From the NCBI GenBank assembly GCA_902621205.1, contig CACNLH010000005.1, positions 1-64,000 on the forward strand: DNA of 64,000 bases, given 5' to 3'. Made by a program: the position numbers and the translations under genes. The DNA comes from an uncultured Alphaproteobacteria bacterium. GTDB taxonomy: Bacteria > Pseudomonadota > Alphaproteobacteria > HIMB59. Shown here piece after piece: positions 49,468 to 58,309 of this stretch (its first letter is position 1; each line of letters starts with the position of its first letter). Below the pieces are notes generated by a model. That model was given only the letters and a program-made list of their open reading frames with translations, searched no databases and had not been told where the DNA came from.

Positions 49468-49823
49468 TGAAACACGGACTTAAACAACGAAAGTTAAATA
49501 GAACTTCTTCACATAGATTGGCTTTGTTAAAAAATTTATCTATTAGTCTCATTAAGCACGAGACTATTACTACAACTACTGAAAAAGCAAAAGAGCTAAG
49601 ACCTTTTATCGAGAAATTAGTTACAAAAGCTAAAAATGATAACCTAAGTAATAGAAAATATATATTAGCCAAGCTTTTTAATAATAAGGAAGCATGTCAA
49701 AAATTATTTTCTGAAATTTCTAAAGAGCAAAAAAATAGAAATGGTGGATACACTCGCATTATTAAAAAAGGCAACAGATTTGGTGATTTTGCTCACACAA
49801 GTATTATTCAGTTCGTAAAATAA
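49467..49823 (+). CDS. rplQ: 50S ribosomal protein L17
   Basis: A 118-residue L17: [25 protein letters not shown] and the C-terminal GGYTRIIKKGNRFGDFAHTSIIQFV. It lies at the exit tunnel and ends the alpha ribosomal operon. The crcB gene starts 6 bases later, so the transcript may continue. Confidence 0.97.
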   Translation: MKHGLKQRKLNRTSSHRLALLKNLSISLIKHETITTTTEKAKELRPFIEKLVTKAKNDNLSNRKYILAKLFNNKEACQKLFSEISKEQKNRNGGYTRIIKKGNRFGDFAHTSIIQFVK

Positions 49824-49829
49824 AATTCT

Positions 49830-50186
49830 ATGTCATCTTATTTAGCACTCGTTATAGGTGCTATATTAGGATCAAGCCTTCGTTACTTCTTCAATATTTT
49901 AAACTTCACTTTTTTAGGGTTACCCACAGCAACAATATTAGTAAATATCATTGGATCTGCTATGGCAGGTTATTTTTTAAATAAATTTAATGGTGCACTA
50001 TATATATTTGTTTATGTCGGTTTTTTTGGCAGTTTTACTACTCTTTCTTCCTTCAATATTGAACTATTTTCATTAGTTTCTGATAAATCTTTTATCAAAG
50101 CATTAATATATTTTTCTTTTAACATTTTTATATCTTTTATTTTCTTTTATTTATTTCATATGATTAGTCTCAGATTTGCAAATTAA
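49830..50186 (+). CDS. crcB: Fluoride exporter CrcB/Fluc
   Basis: A 118-residue protein with four transmembrane helices. It has GAILGSSLRYFF in the first helix, TILVNIIGSAMAGYF in the second, and GFFGSFTTLSSFNIE in the third, where the family's fluoride and sodium sites lie (GFLGGFTTFSTF in others). Fluc channels work as antiparallel dimers, and a single gene of this kind forms a homodimer. No fluoride riboswitch can be present, because only 6 bases separate it from rplQ. It overlaps the following pseudouridine synthase gene by 11 bases. Confidence 0.9.
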   Translation: MSSYLALVIGAILGSSLRYFFNILNFTFLGLPTATILVNIIGSAMAGYFLNKFNGALYIFVYVGFFGSFTTLSSFNIELFSLVSDKSFIKALIYFSFNIFISFIFFYLFHMISLRFAN

Positions 50187-50988
50187 GATAGATCAAAGTT
50201 ATAAGAGATTAGATAAGTTTTTATTTCAATATTTTGAGTCTATACCTTTATCTTTGTTACAAAGATTAATTAGAAAATACAAAATAAAAATTAATAACAA
50301 AAAATCTAAAGCTAATTCACCATTAATAAAAGGTGATGTTGTATATATATATTATAAATTTGAGATCAATAATGAGTTATCAAATACTATTGTACTAAAT
50401 AAAGATAAAAAAAAAATTTTTAAAGATCATATAATATTTCAAAACGATGATTTTATAGTTATCAACAAAATTGATGGATATTCTGTTCAAAGAGGATCTA
50501 AAGTATTTATTTCATTAAAAGATATATATGAAAATGTAATAAAACATAAATTATATATAGTTCACAGATTAGACAAAGACACCTCAGGGGTAATGCTTTT
50601 TGCAAAAAATAGAATTACTGCAAGTAAAATCTCATCGTTATTTTTAAATAATCAAATCAAAAAATTCTATATTTCAGTAACTAATAATAAATTTAACAAA
50701 AATACTGATACTTTGATTAACTATAATTCTGATAAGAAGAAACTAAAACTAGCTTACAGAAAAATTCAATTAGGTAATTATAAAAATTGTTATTTGATTA
50801 AATTATTTACAGGAAAAAAACATCAAATCAGACTTCAATTCTACCTTAATAAAAATCCTATAATTGGTGATAAAAAGTTTTCTGGCATTGAATTTAATAA
50901 ACTTCTTCTTTGTTCTTATAAAATTATTTTTAAACTAGATGAGAAATTTTATAAATTTAAAATAAACCCTAATAAAATACTTTCATGA
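50176..50988 (+). CDS. Ribosomal large-subunit pseudouridine synthase, RluA/RluC family
   Basis: A 270-residue protein with an N-terminal S4-like RNA-binding domain (about residues 8-60) and a RluA-type catalytic domain. HRLDKDTSG (130-138) carries the catalytic Asp133, and LFTGKKHQIRLQFYLN is the later RNA-binding block. It isomerises uridines in 23S rRNA; RluC-type sites are the best guess given length and position after crcB. The start is the TTG at 50176, inside crcB. Its end overlaps convergent lipB by 20 bases. Confidence 0.87.
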   Translation: MQIKIDQSYKRLDKFLFQYFESIPLSLLQRLIRKYKIKINNKKSKANSPLIKGDVVYIYYKFEINNELSNTIVLNKDKKKIFKDHIIFQNDDFIVINKIDGYSVQRGSKVFISLKDIYENVIKHKLYIVHRLDKDTSGVMLFAKNRITASKISSLFLNNQIKKFYISVTNNKFNKNTDTLINYNSDKKKLKLAYRKIQLGNYKNCYLIKLFTGKKHQIRLQFYLNKNPIIGDKKFSGIEFNKLLLCSYKIIFKLDEKFYKFKINPNKILS

Positions 50989-51595
50989 ATTCTTCTTTAA
51001 GATCTTGATATATTTTTCCTTTATTATATTTTATTTTTAGTTCTTTTAAGCTACTTATATCTTTGGAATTAAGACCACAAGGATCGATTTTTTGAAAATT
51101 ATCTAAATCAAGATCAAAATTAATTGATAACCCATGATGAATGATGCCCTTAGAGTATCTTAGACCTATAAATATTATTTTTTTTAATTCATTATTATTT
51201 TCAACCCACAAACCTCTATTTTTTTCTTTTTTTCTAAAAAGTTTAATATCATTTCTTTTGAATGCTTTTATACATATGTCTTCTAATGAATTTATGTAAT
51301 CTATAATATTCTTTTTTCTTTTTTTTAAATTAATTAAAGGATAAATTACTAATTGGCCGGGGCCGTGAAAAGTGATTTTACCACCTCTATTAACTTTAAT
51401 TACTGGAATCTTATTTATTTTATTTATTTTAAATTCTTTAGGAGTAGAGCTTCCTGCAGTAAAGACATTTTGATGTTCTAAGAACCATATTTCCTCTTCT
51501 TTTATATTTTCATACATTTTTTGAATATGTTTATTCATTAATTTTGTAATTTCTTGATATTTTTTTTGCCCTTTTAGTTGTTTTATTTCAATCAT
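50969..51595 (-). CDS. lipB: Octanoyltransferase LipB
   Basis: A 208-residue enzyme moving octanoate from acyl carrier protein to lipoate-dependent proteins. RGGKITFHGPGQLVIYPL (70-87) is the substrate pocket motif, Lys139 and Cys173 (DPCGL) are the likely catalytic pair, and HHGLSINF is conserved. LipA is not in the window. It is convergent with the pseudouridine synthase gene and divergent from tRNA-Leu. Confidence 0.92.
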   Translation of the reverse strand: MIEIKQLKGQKKYQEITKLMNKHIQKMYENIKEEEIWFLEHQNVFTAGSSTPKEFKINKINKIPVIKVNRGGKITFHGPGQLVIYPLINLKKRKKNIIDYINSLEDICIKAFKRNDIKLFRKKEKNRGLWVENNNELKKIIFIGLRYSKGIIHHGLSINFDLDLDNFQKIDPCGLNSKDISSLKELKIKYNKGKIYQDLKEEFMKVFY

Positions 51596-51619
51596 TCTTT
51601 ATTAATTAATCTATTAATT

Positions 51620-51707
51620 GCGGACGTGGCGGAACTGGTAGACGCGCAGCGTTGAGGTCGCTGTGGGATCAAATCCTGTGGAAGTTCGAGTCTTCTCGTC
51701 CGCACCA
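51620..51707 (+). tRNA. tRNA-Leu (anticodon GAG)
   Basis: An 88-base class II tRNA: acceptor GCGGACG/CGTCCGC, anticodon GAG, a long variable arm, T loop TTCGAGT and encoded CCA. It lies between divergent lipB and mgtE, with mgtE starting 14 bases downstream, so the two may be co-transcribed. Confidence 0.95.
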
Positions 51708-51721
51708 TATTTATAATATAA

Positions 51722-53020
51722 ATGCAAAAATTTAATAAAAAAGAATATATTGAGTCAATAAAATCTCTTCATTCTGCAGATCAAGCAGATAGTATTGAAA
51801 GTCTCCCATATGAAATACAGTCTTCTATACTAAGAACTAATACTAAAAATTTTCACCCAGATTTTATTGCTTACTTACGAGAAGAAACGCGTGACGATAT
51901 TTTGCATATGATTCCAAATAAACAATTAGTTAATTTAATTAAATATTTAGATTTAGATGATGCGGTTGAAATCCTTGGTGACTTTGAAACTAAAGAATTA
52001 GTCCAAATACTTTCCAAGCTTGGATCTCAGCAAAGAGAAAGAATTGAGGAAAGTTTACAGTATGATGAAAATTCTGCTGGTAGGCTTATGAATAGAGACT
52101 ATCTTTCGATAAAATCTAATTTAACGGTTGGTGAATTAATTGATCAGTTAAGGAATTCTAGAAGAGGACCTAAAAATTTTTATAATATATTTATTGTTGA
52201 TGATCAAAACATTCCTATAGGCTATATCCCTTCTGGAAGAGTACTAAGATCAAAAAGATCAAAAAAATTAAAAGATATTATTTACAAAGACATACATACT
52301 ATTAAATCTGATGAAAAAATTGAAGATATCGCCTACACCTTTCGACAGTATGGCTTGGTTTCAGCACCTGTAGTAAATTTAGATAATAAAATGATAGGTA
52401 TCATGACAGTTGATGACGTTGTTGAAATTGATCACGAAGAGTCAGAAGATGATATGAGAAAGTTGGGAGGTTTGTTTGTAAATGACTTTTATAAAGGTGC
52501 TTTTACATCTGCCACCTCAAGATTTATATGGTTAGGGTTAAATTTATTGACAGCTATATTAGCATCTCTTGTAATAGATATATATTCAGACCAATTACAG
52601 CAAATGATAGCGATTGCAGTCTTGATGCCTATAGTAGCTTCAATGGGTGGTAATGCTGGCACGCAAGCTATGACCATATACGTAAGAGCTATTGCCACAA
52701 AGGATATTAATAATTCAAACTATATTAAATTGGTTGTAAAAGAATTTTTAATAGGAAGTATCAATGGTTTTGCACTTTCTTTAATAATGGGATTAATAGC
52801 TTATTACTGGTTTGATAGTCTTGTATTAGCATTTGCGATATCTTTTGCCATTTTAATAAATCTAGGTTTTGCTTGTTTAGTAGGCATAATTATCCCAATA
52901 ACAATTAATAAAATGAAAATAGATCCAGCTTTAGCCTCTGGTATTGTTCTTACGACATTTACAGATGTATTTGGATTTCTGTCATTTTTATCAATTGCAA
53001 CTTACATATTAAATTTATAG
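51722..53020 (+). CDS. mgtE: Magnesium transporter MgtE
   Basis: A 432-residue MgtE. The cytoplasmic N-domain (about 1-130) is followed by a CBS-domain pair (about 135-255: YLSIKSNLTVGELIDQLR and VSAPVVNLDNKMIGIMTVDDVVEI), a connecting helix, and five transmembrane helices (from about 265). The pore signature is PIVASMGGNAGTQAMT. MgtE channels admit magnesium and close when the CBS region binds it. No magnesium riboswitch is visible in the short leader after tRNA-Leu. Confidence 0.93.
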   Translation: MQKFNKKEYIESIKSLHSADQADSIESLPYEIQSSILRTNTKNFHPDFIAYLREETRDDILHMIPNKQLVNLIKYLDLDDAVEILGDFETKELVQILSKLGSQQRERIEESLQYDENSAGRLMNRDYLSIKSNLTVGELIDQLRNSRRGPKNFYNIFIVDDQNIPIGYIPSGRVLRSKRSKKLKDIIYKDIHTIKSDEKIEDIAYTFRQYGLVSAPVVNLDNKMIGIMTVDDVVEIDHEESEDDMRKLGGLFVNDFYKGAFTSATSRFIWLGLNLLTAILASLVIDIYSDQLQQMIAIAVLMPIVASMGGNAGTQAMTIYVRAIATKDINNSNYIKLVVKEFLIGSINGFALSLIMGLIAYYWFDSLVLAFAISFAILINLGFACLVGIIIPITINKMKIDPALASGIVLTTFTDVFGFLSFLSIATYILNL

Positions 53021-53029
53021 TTTATTTCG

Positions 53030-54424
53030 ATGATCAACGCTGAAATACTTAGAGAATATGATATCAGGGGTATTTACCAAAAATCACTAAAATTAGAGGA
53101 TGTAGAAAATATTGCAAAAAAAATCTCAAATATAATTTTAAATATTAATACTCCTAAAATTATTATAGGTCATGATGGAAGATTATCATCTTTAGAAATT
53201 AAAAATAAACTTATTGATACTTTCAGAAGACATGGTGTTGATGTTGTAGATATTTCATTAATACCAACTCCAGTGAGCTATTATGCTACAAAAAAGCTGG
53301 ATATTCCTAACTTAATAATGATTACAGGTTCTCATAATCCAAAAGAATATAATGGATTAAAAATAATTATTAATGATAAACCCTTTTTTGGAGAAAAGAT
53401 AAAATCTTTAAACGATATAGATGATGCCTGTTTATCCACAACATTGGGTCAATTAACATTTAAAGACGTAATTACTCCTTATACAGAGGAAATAATTTCA
53501 CAATTTAGTAATTTAGATAAACTTAAAATAGTTTGGGATCTTGGAAATGGAGCAATCTCACCAATAATACATAAAATTATTAATTCCATAAAAGGTACTA
53601 ATATAATTTTAAATAGAAGTATAGACGGTAATTTTCCTAATCATCACCCTGATCCAACGATTAAGAAAAATATTATTCAATTATCAAACTATATAAAAGA
53701 AAAACAATTTGACTTAGGTGTTGCTTTTGATGGTGATGGTGATCGAATTGGAATTTTGGACAATAAAGGAGAGTTAATTTACTCAGATATAATATTTTTA
53801 CTTTTGTCTCTCGATCTTTTAAAAGAAAAAAAAGACTTAGTTGCTATAGCTGATGTAAAATGTAGTAAAATACTTTTTGATACACTTAAAAATAATGGCG
53901 TCGACATTCATATGTCAAAAACCGGACATTCTTTAATCAAAGAGATGATATCTTTAAAAAATGCAGATATAGCTGGTGAGATGAGTGGACATATTTTTTA
54001 TAATTATAATTATTATGGATATGATGACGCTATATACGCTTCTTTGAAATTAATTAAGATACTCAATCATACAACAAAAACATTAAATGAAATAACAAGT
54101 ATTTATATGAAATCATCATCAACACCTGAGATAAAATTATACTGTGATGAAAAAATTAAATTCAGTCTTTTAGATAAAATAGTAAAAGATATTCCTAAAC
54201 ACTACGATTGCGTAGAGAATTTAATTACTATTGATGGTGTAAGGCTGGAAACTGAAAATTTTTGGTTCCTTTTAAGAGCCTCAAATACTCAAAATTGTAT
54301 AGTATTTAGACTTGAACATTTTGTTAAAGATAAATTTAAAGAAGAACTAATTAAATTAATATCAATACTTGAGTCATATTCATTAGATATAAAAGAATTA
54401 ACTAGCTTTAATCAAACAGTCTAG
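53030..54424 (+). CDS. Phosphomannomutase/phosphoglucomutase
   Basis: A 464-residue alpha-D-phosphohexomutase. The N-terminal REYDIRGIY, the phosphoserine loop ITGSHNPKEYNG with Ser101 and the metal loop DGDGDRIG are present, with the C-terminal phosphate-binding RLETENFWFLLRASNTQNCIVFR. It probably interconverts mannose or glucose 1- and 6-phosphates for envelope polysaccharide (AlgC/ManB type). Starts 9 bases after mgtE; the 3' end overlaps the convergent carboxypeptidase gene by 27 bases. Confidence 0.87.
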   Translation: MINAEILREYDIRGIYQKSLKLEDVENIAKKISNIILNINTPKIIIGHDGRLSSLEIKNKLIDTFRRHGVDVVDISLIPTPVSYYATKKLDIPNLIMITGSHNPKEYNGLKIIINDKPFFGEKIKSLNDIDDACLSTTLGQLTFKDVITPYTEEIISQFSNLDKLKIVWDLGNGAISPIIHKIINSIKGTNIILNRSIDGNFPNHHPDPTIKKNIIQLSNYIKEKQFDLGVAFDGDGDRIGILDNKGELIYSDIIFLLLSLDLLKEKKDLVAIADVKCSKILFDTLKNNGVDIHMSKTGHSLIKEMISLKNADIAGEMSGHIFYNYNYYGYDDAIYASLKLIKILNHTTKTLNEITSIYMKSSSTPEIKLYCDEKIKFSLLDKIVKDIPKHYDCVENLITIDGVRLETENFWFLLRASNTQNCIVFRLEHFVKDKFKEELIKLISILESYSLDIKELTSFNQTV

Positions 54425-55462
54425 TTTATTTAATTTAATTTCATTACATAAGTTTTTTGCTGTTTGTTTATCATCAACATTAATATAGCTTATAAAATAC
54501 CTACCATTTTTTTTAATTTGATGCTCAAAACTTCTTAGTATTTTTATTTTATTTTTCAGTAAATTAATATGCATCTTTGATTTACTAATCTTTTTGAAAG
54601 AGGATGTCTGAACTGTAAAATTTGTAGTACCTTTTTTTTCATTTTTAACGGTTAATTTTTTAGTTTCTTTATTTTTGGATGCATCTTTATATCTATATTT
54701 GTTCATAAGAAAATTAATCTTATTGTTTCTTTCTTTAGCAGAATTTCCACCAAAATATATACCTAATAAATATTTATCCTCATTTATCGACAATAGTGAT
54801 ATTTGAAACCCAGATTTTCTTGTATAACCAGTTTTTAAACCAATGTAATGATCATACTTTTTTAATAATGTATTATGAGTTGTATAACTTTTACCTTTAA
54901 TTTTAACATTTGTTTTTTTAAATCTATGTAAGTGTTCAGGAAAATCTGTAATTATTCTAGAGCTTAATTTAAATATGTCATAAGCGGTCGACAAATTAGC
55001 TCTATTTGGGAGACCATGAGGATTTGCAAAAATTGTGTTTTGTAAATTTAATTTCTTTGCATAATTATTCATTTTAACGACAAATTTTTTTTCAGTGCCT
55101 GATATTTTTTCAGCTATTGCAACAGCTGCATCATTTGCAGATTTGATTATTAATGAGTCAATCAATTCATCTACAGTTATGAAATCCTTTTCTGCTATAC
55201 CTAATTTAGAGGGTTGTTGATAGGTTGCATACTTAGAAAAGTATATACGATCATTTATATCAATATTTTTTATCCTTAGTTCGTCAAATAAAATATAAAG
55301 TGTCATAATTTTAGTAAGTGATGCTGGATAATTCTTAGTATCTTTATTAACTTCAAAATATATTTCCTGAGAATGCGGATTTCCTATAACACTAGCAATC
55401 TTTCCAAATAAAGGATGTGATAAATTGACAATTAAAATAAATGCAATAAGTATTATTCTCAT
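54398..55462 (-). CDS. D-alanyl-D-alanine carboxypeptidase with C-terminal SPOR-like domain
   Basis: A 354-residue low-molecular-mass penicillin-binding protein. After a signal peptide (about 1-20), the three active-site motifs are SLTK (Ser48-Lys51), SAN (109-111) and KTG (211-213). It trims D-alanine from peptidoglycan pentapeptides in the periplasm. The C-terminal 80 residues (FTVQTSSFKK, then YFISYINVDDKQTAKNLC) resemble a SPOR domain, which binds denuded septal glycan; alphaproteobacterial DacF-like proteins often have this. Convergent with the phosphohexomutase and divergent from NDUFA12. Confidence 0.9.
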   Translation of the reverse strand: MRIILIAFILIVNLSHPLFGKIASVIGNPHSQEIYFEVNKDTKNYPASLTKIMTLYILFDELRIKNIDINDRIYFSKYATYQQPSKLGIAEKDFITVDELIDSLIIKSANDAAVAIAEKISGTEKKFVVKMNNYAKKLNLQNTIFANPHGLPNRANLSTAYDIFKLSSRIITDFPEHLHRFKKTNVKIKGKSYTTHNTLLKKYDHYIGLKTGYTRKSGFQISLLSINEDKYLLGIYFGGNSAKERNNKINFLMNKYRYKDASKNKETKKLTVKNEKKGTTNFTVQTSSFKKISKSKMHINLLKNKIKILRSFEHQIKKNGRYFISYINVDDKQTAKNLCNEIKLNKLDCLIKAS

Positions 55463-55489
55463 GAAGCTATTAATTTGTTATGATTATCT

Positions 55490-55798
55490 ATGTCTATAGG
55501 TTTTAAATTATACTCCTTTTTCAAAGGTAACCTTGTTCATCAAGATTCGCTAGGTAATAAATATTATCATGATAAGAGTAATCCTTCCAAAAGATGGGTA
55601 GTTTATGCTGTTGGTTTTGGCCCAGAGTCGCTGCCAACTCAATTTCATAATTGGTTACATAATACCTCAGATGAAATCCCCGATATTGATCTAGAGGAAA
55701 ATAATCAAGAAAGTAATGTTAAAAGAAGAGTACAGAAACACTCTGTAAAACATAAAAAAAATGTCGATAAGGGCTATAATAGTTGGCAACCAAAATAA
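55490..55798 (+). CDS. NADH dehydrogenase accessory subunit NDUFA12 family
   Basis: A 102-residue relative of the mitochondrial complex I subunit NDUFA12 (B17.2). The pattern G.LV..D..GNKYYH...NPSKRWVVY followed by PTQFHNWLHNTSDEIP is diagnostic. In alphaproteobacteria it is an accessory subunit on the peripheral arm of complex I, often encoded away from the nuo genes beside an MCE-domain protein and DUF2155, exactly as here. The tail is basic. The next gene overlaps its end by 16 bases. Confidence 0.9.
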   Translation: MSIGFKLYSFFKGNLVHQDSLGNKYYHDKSNPSKRWVVYAVGFGPESLPTQFHNWLHNTSDEIPDIDLEENNQESNVKRRVQKHSVKHKKNVDKGYNSWQPK

Positions 55799-56241
55799 AG
55801 GAGATAGATAGTTATAAATCAAGCTACCATTTCAAAATTGGTATTATTTTTTGTGCACTATTATTTTTATTTTTATTTATATCTAAAAATATAAATAAAA
55901 ATAACACAGTTCCTTTTGTTGCAACTTTTAATTATATTGAGGGAATATATAATGAAACTGATGTTAAGATTGCAGGTATAAAGGTAGGAAATGTACAAGA
56001 CGTTAAGATATCTTCAGATGGTGTAATTGTTTATGGTTATATTGAAAAAAAATACAATATACCTAAGGACTCAATAATAAAAATAAAAAGCGATGGTATT
56101 TTTGGAAAAAAGTCACTATCAATTGAGGCAGGATTTGGAGAATATTTTAATAAATCTTCAAATAAGTATGTATTTAACCAAACACAAGATTCATATTCTA
56201 TAGATATGTTCCTAAGATATTTAAATAATTTAAATGAATAA
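55783..56241 (+). CDS. mlaD: MlaD-like MCE-domain lipid-transport protein (first copy)
   Basis: A 152-residue protein with one N-terminal transmembrane helix (about residues 19-35) and a periplasmic MCE domain: FNYIEGIYNETDVKIAGIKVGNVQDVKI and SIIKIKSDGIFGKKSLSIEAG. MlaD forms a hexameric periplasmic ring that carries phospholipid between the membranes with MlaE/F. No ATG is available; the only conventional start is the TTG at 55783, overlapping the NDUFA12 gene, while an AAGGAG lies downstream of it. It overlaps a second MCE gene by 8 bases. mlaE and mlaF are not in the window. Confidence 0.82.
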   Translation: MATKIKEIDSYKSSYHFKIGIIFCALLFLFLFISKNINKNNTVPFVATFNYIEGIYNETDVKIAGIKVGNVQDVKISSDGVIVYGYIEKKYNIPKDSIIKIKSDGIFGKKSLSIEAGFGEYFNKSSNKYVFNQTQDSYSIDMFLRYLNNLNE

Positions 56242-56674
56242 AAAAATAAATATTGAATTTGTGCTTGGATTTTTAATATTAATAATCTCTATATTTTTTG
56301 TTTTTTATTATTCAAATAAATTAAATTTTTTTAATAAAACTGAAACATTTCTTATAAATTCTAGTTTTTTTGATATAGGTAATATAAATATTGGTAATGA
56401 AGTTAAAATTAGAGGAGTACAAGTAGGTGAAGTATCTGGTATTTCATTAGATCAAAATAGCTATATGGCTATTATTACATCATCTATTGAAAATACTATT
56501 AATATACCTGATGATTCTATATTTAAAATATCTAATAACGGATTTATAGGTTCTCCTTATATTGAAATACAATTAGGAAATAGTGATGTATCACTCAAAA
56601 ATAATGATTATACGATTAATAATATTGATGCAGTATCATTGGAAGAAATTATTAATAATTTTATTTTTAAATAG
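56234..56674 (+). CDS. mlaD: MlaD-like MCE-domain lipid-transport protein (second copy)
   Basis: A 146-residue protein with the same plan as its neighbour: N-terminal transmembrane helix (about 8-26) and an MCE domain (FFDIGNINIGNEVKIRGVQVGEVSGI and DSIFKISNNGFIGSPYIEIQLG). The two are clearly homologous (shared V-K-I-x-G-x-x-V-G core) but diverged, so this is an old tandem duplication and not a frameshifted gene. A hetero-hexamer of both chains is possible. It starts at ATG 8 bases before the first copy ends. Confidence 0.82.
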   Translation: MNKKINIEFVLGFLILIISIFFVFYYSNKLNFFNKTETFLINSSFFDIGNINIGNEVKIRGVQVGEVSGISLDQNSYMAIITSSIENTINIPDDSIFKISNNGFIGSPYIEIQLGNSDVSLKNNDYTINNIDAVSLEEIINNFIFK

Positions 56675-56969
56675 TATTTTTATTTATCAAATAAAATCTA
56701 ATGAAATTAGTAATACAAAGCTTCTAATTTTAGATAAGTCTTCATCATCAAAATATGTAATTGATTTTTCAAATTCTTATAAATTTAGAAATTTATCTTT
56801 TGAATTAATTTCTTGTAAAAATATTGAATTTGATAAATATCTTGACACTGCTGCTTTATTAAAAATAATTCAAAATGATAATATATTTATAGGTTGGTTT
56901 TTTAAATACACTGATGAATTAAATCTATATTCAAATAAAATTTATGAAATATCACTTACAGATTGCTAG
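56628..56969 (+). CDS. DUF2155 family secreted protein
   Basis: A 113-residue protein with a signal peptide (MQYHWKK, then a hydrophobic stretch to about residue 22). The mature part matches the DUF2155 pattern: LDKSSSSKYVIDF, LSFELISCKN, a central AALLKI, and the terminal GWFFKYTDELN...YEISLTDC. DUF2155 is an alphaproteobacterial family of unknown role, commonly next to NDUFA12 and an MCE protein. I take the ATG at 56628, which gives a clean signal peptide and lies inside the second MCE gene; an ATG at 56583 is less likely. Its stop overlaps convergent accC. Confidence 0.75.
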   Translation: MQYHWKKLLIILFLNSIFIYQIKSNEISNTKLLILDKSSSSKYVIDFSNSYKFRNLSFELISCKNIEFDKYLDTAALLKIIQNDNIFIGWFFKYTDELNLYSNKIYEISLTDC

Positions 56970-58309
56970 CCAAATCTTGAAATATTTTTTTCTAGCCAAT
57001 TTGTATTATATACACCATTAACAAAATCTTTTTGATTCAAAATCCATTTGTGAAGTTCAATATTAGTATTTATCCCATCTATAATAAGCTCATCTAATCC
57101 TCTTTTCATTATAGATATAGACTCATTCCTGTCTTTGCCTTTGGAAACTAATTTTAATACTAGACTATCGTAGTGTGGATTAACTTTGTAATTTGTGTAT
57201 AAAGCAGTATCTACTCTAATACCTTTACCTCCAGGTACATTAATAAATTTAACAGTTCCTGGACTTGGTGAAAAATCTCTAGCATTTTCAGCATTAATTC
57301 TACACTCAATTGTGTGATTTCTTTTTATTGTATCTTTCAAATCCACTTTATATCCGGCAGCAACCATTATTTGATATTTCACTAAGTCAACTTCATATGC
57401 CTCTTCAGTTACTGGGTGCTCGACCTGTAACCTGGTATTCATTTCAATAAAAAAAATTTCATTATCTTGATATAAAAACTCTAAAGTTCCTAAGCCCTCA
57501 TATTTATTTTTTATAAGTAAATTTTTTATATTTTTTTCAATTTTTTCTATATTATTTATTTTAATAAAATCAGATGGTATTTCTTCAATAATTTTTTGAT
57601 TTTTACGTTGTATAGAGCAATCTCTCTGACCAATAATTTCTGCGTAATTATTACTTGGGTCTGAAATAACTTGAAATTCAATATGTTTTGCATTTGTTAA
57701 AAATTTTTCAGCATACATAGTATCATCACCAAAGTAATTTTTTGCTTCTGCTTTTAATTGTGAAAAGTAATTATTAATTTCTTCTTTATTATTAAAAACC
57801 CTCATTCCTTTACCTCCTCCACCATAAGCAGCTTTTATTACTATAGGCATTCCAATCTCTTTAGATATTTTTTGAGCTTCATTTATATTTTCTATATTTT
57901 TCGAAGTTTTATTTCCCAAAATTGGTATATTAAATTCACTTGCTAACTTTAAAGCATTACTTTTATTTCCTAACTCTAATATCGAATTATGTGAGGGACC
58001 TATAAACTTTATCTTATGTGAACTTAATATTTTGGAAAATTTATCACTCTCACTTAAGAAGCCATAACCTGGATGTACGGCATCAGCACCAGTAATATTA
58101 ATTGCACTTATTATACTAGGAATATTTAAGTAACTTTGATTTGGTAAGGCATTACCAACACAAATACTTTCATCAGCTAGTTTAACATGCATAGCCTCAG
58201 TATCTACATTTGAATGAATGGCAACAGTTTTGATATTAAGTTCTTTACATGCTCTTATAATTCGTACAGCAATTTCACCTCTATTTGCTACTAATATTTT
58301 TTTAAACAA
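56966..58309 (-). CDS. accC: Acetyl-CoA carboxylase, biotin carboxylase subunit
   Basis: A 447-residue ATP-grasp enzyme that carboxylates biotin on AccB using bicarbonate and ATP. KILVANRGEIAVRIIRACKEL opens the protein, AAYGGGGKGMRV is the ATP loop, and EMNTRLQVEHPVTE is the catalytic segment. Length is standard. It directly follows accB on the same strand with no gap, so the pair forms an operon for malonyl-CoA synthesis. Confidence 0.97.
   Translation of the reverse strand: MFKKILVANRGEIAVRIIRACKELNIKTVAIHSNVDTEAMHVKLADESICVGNALPNQSYLNIPSIISAINITGADAVHPGYGFLSESDKFSKILSSHKIKFIGPSHNSILELGNKSNALKLASEFNIPILGNKTSKNIENINEAQKISKEIGMPIVIKAAYGGGGKGMRVFNNKEEINNYFSQLKAEAKNYFGDDTMYAEKFLTNAKHIEFQVISDPSNNYAEIIGQRDCSIQRKNQKIIEEIPSDFIKINNIEKIEKNIKNLLIKNKYEGLGTLEFLYQDNEIFFIEMNTRLQVEHPVTEEAYEVDLVKYQIMVAAGYKVDLKDTIKRNHTIECRINAENARDFSPSPGTVKFINVPGGKGIRVDTALYTNYKVNPHYDSLVLKLVSKGKDRNESISIMKRGLDELIIDGINTNIELHKWILNQKDFVNGVYNTNWLEKNISRFG

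Noticed and set aside
49824-49829. Fluoride riboswitch before crcB
   Set aside because: Only 6 bases separate rplQ from crcB, too few for any aptamer.
55783-56674. A single MlaD gene split by frameshift
   Set aside because: Each frame has its own membrane helix and its own full MCE core, so they are two genes.
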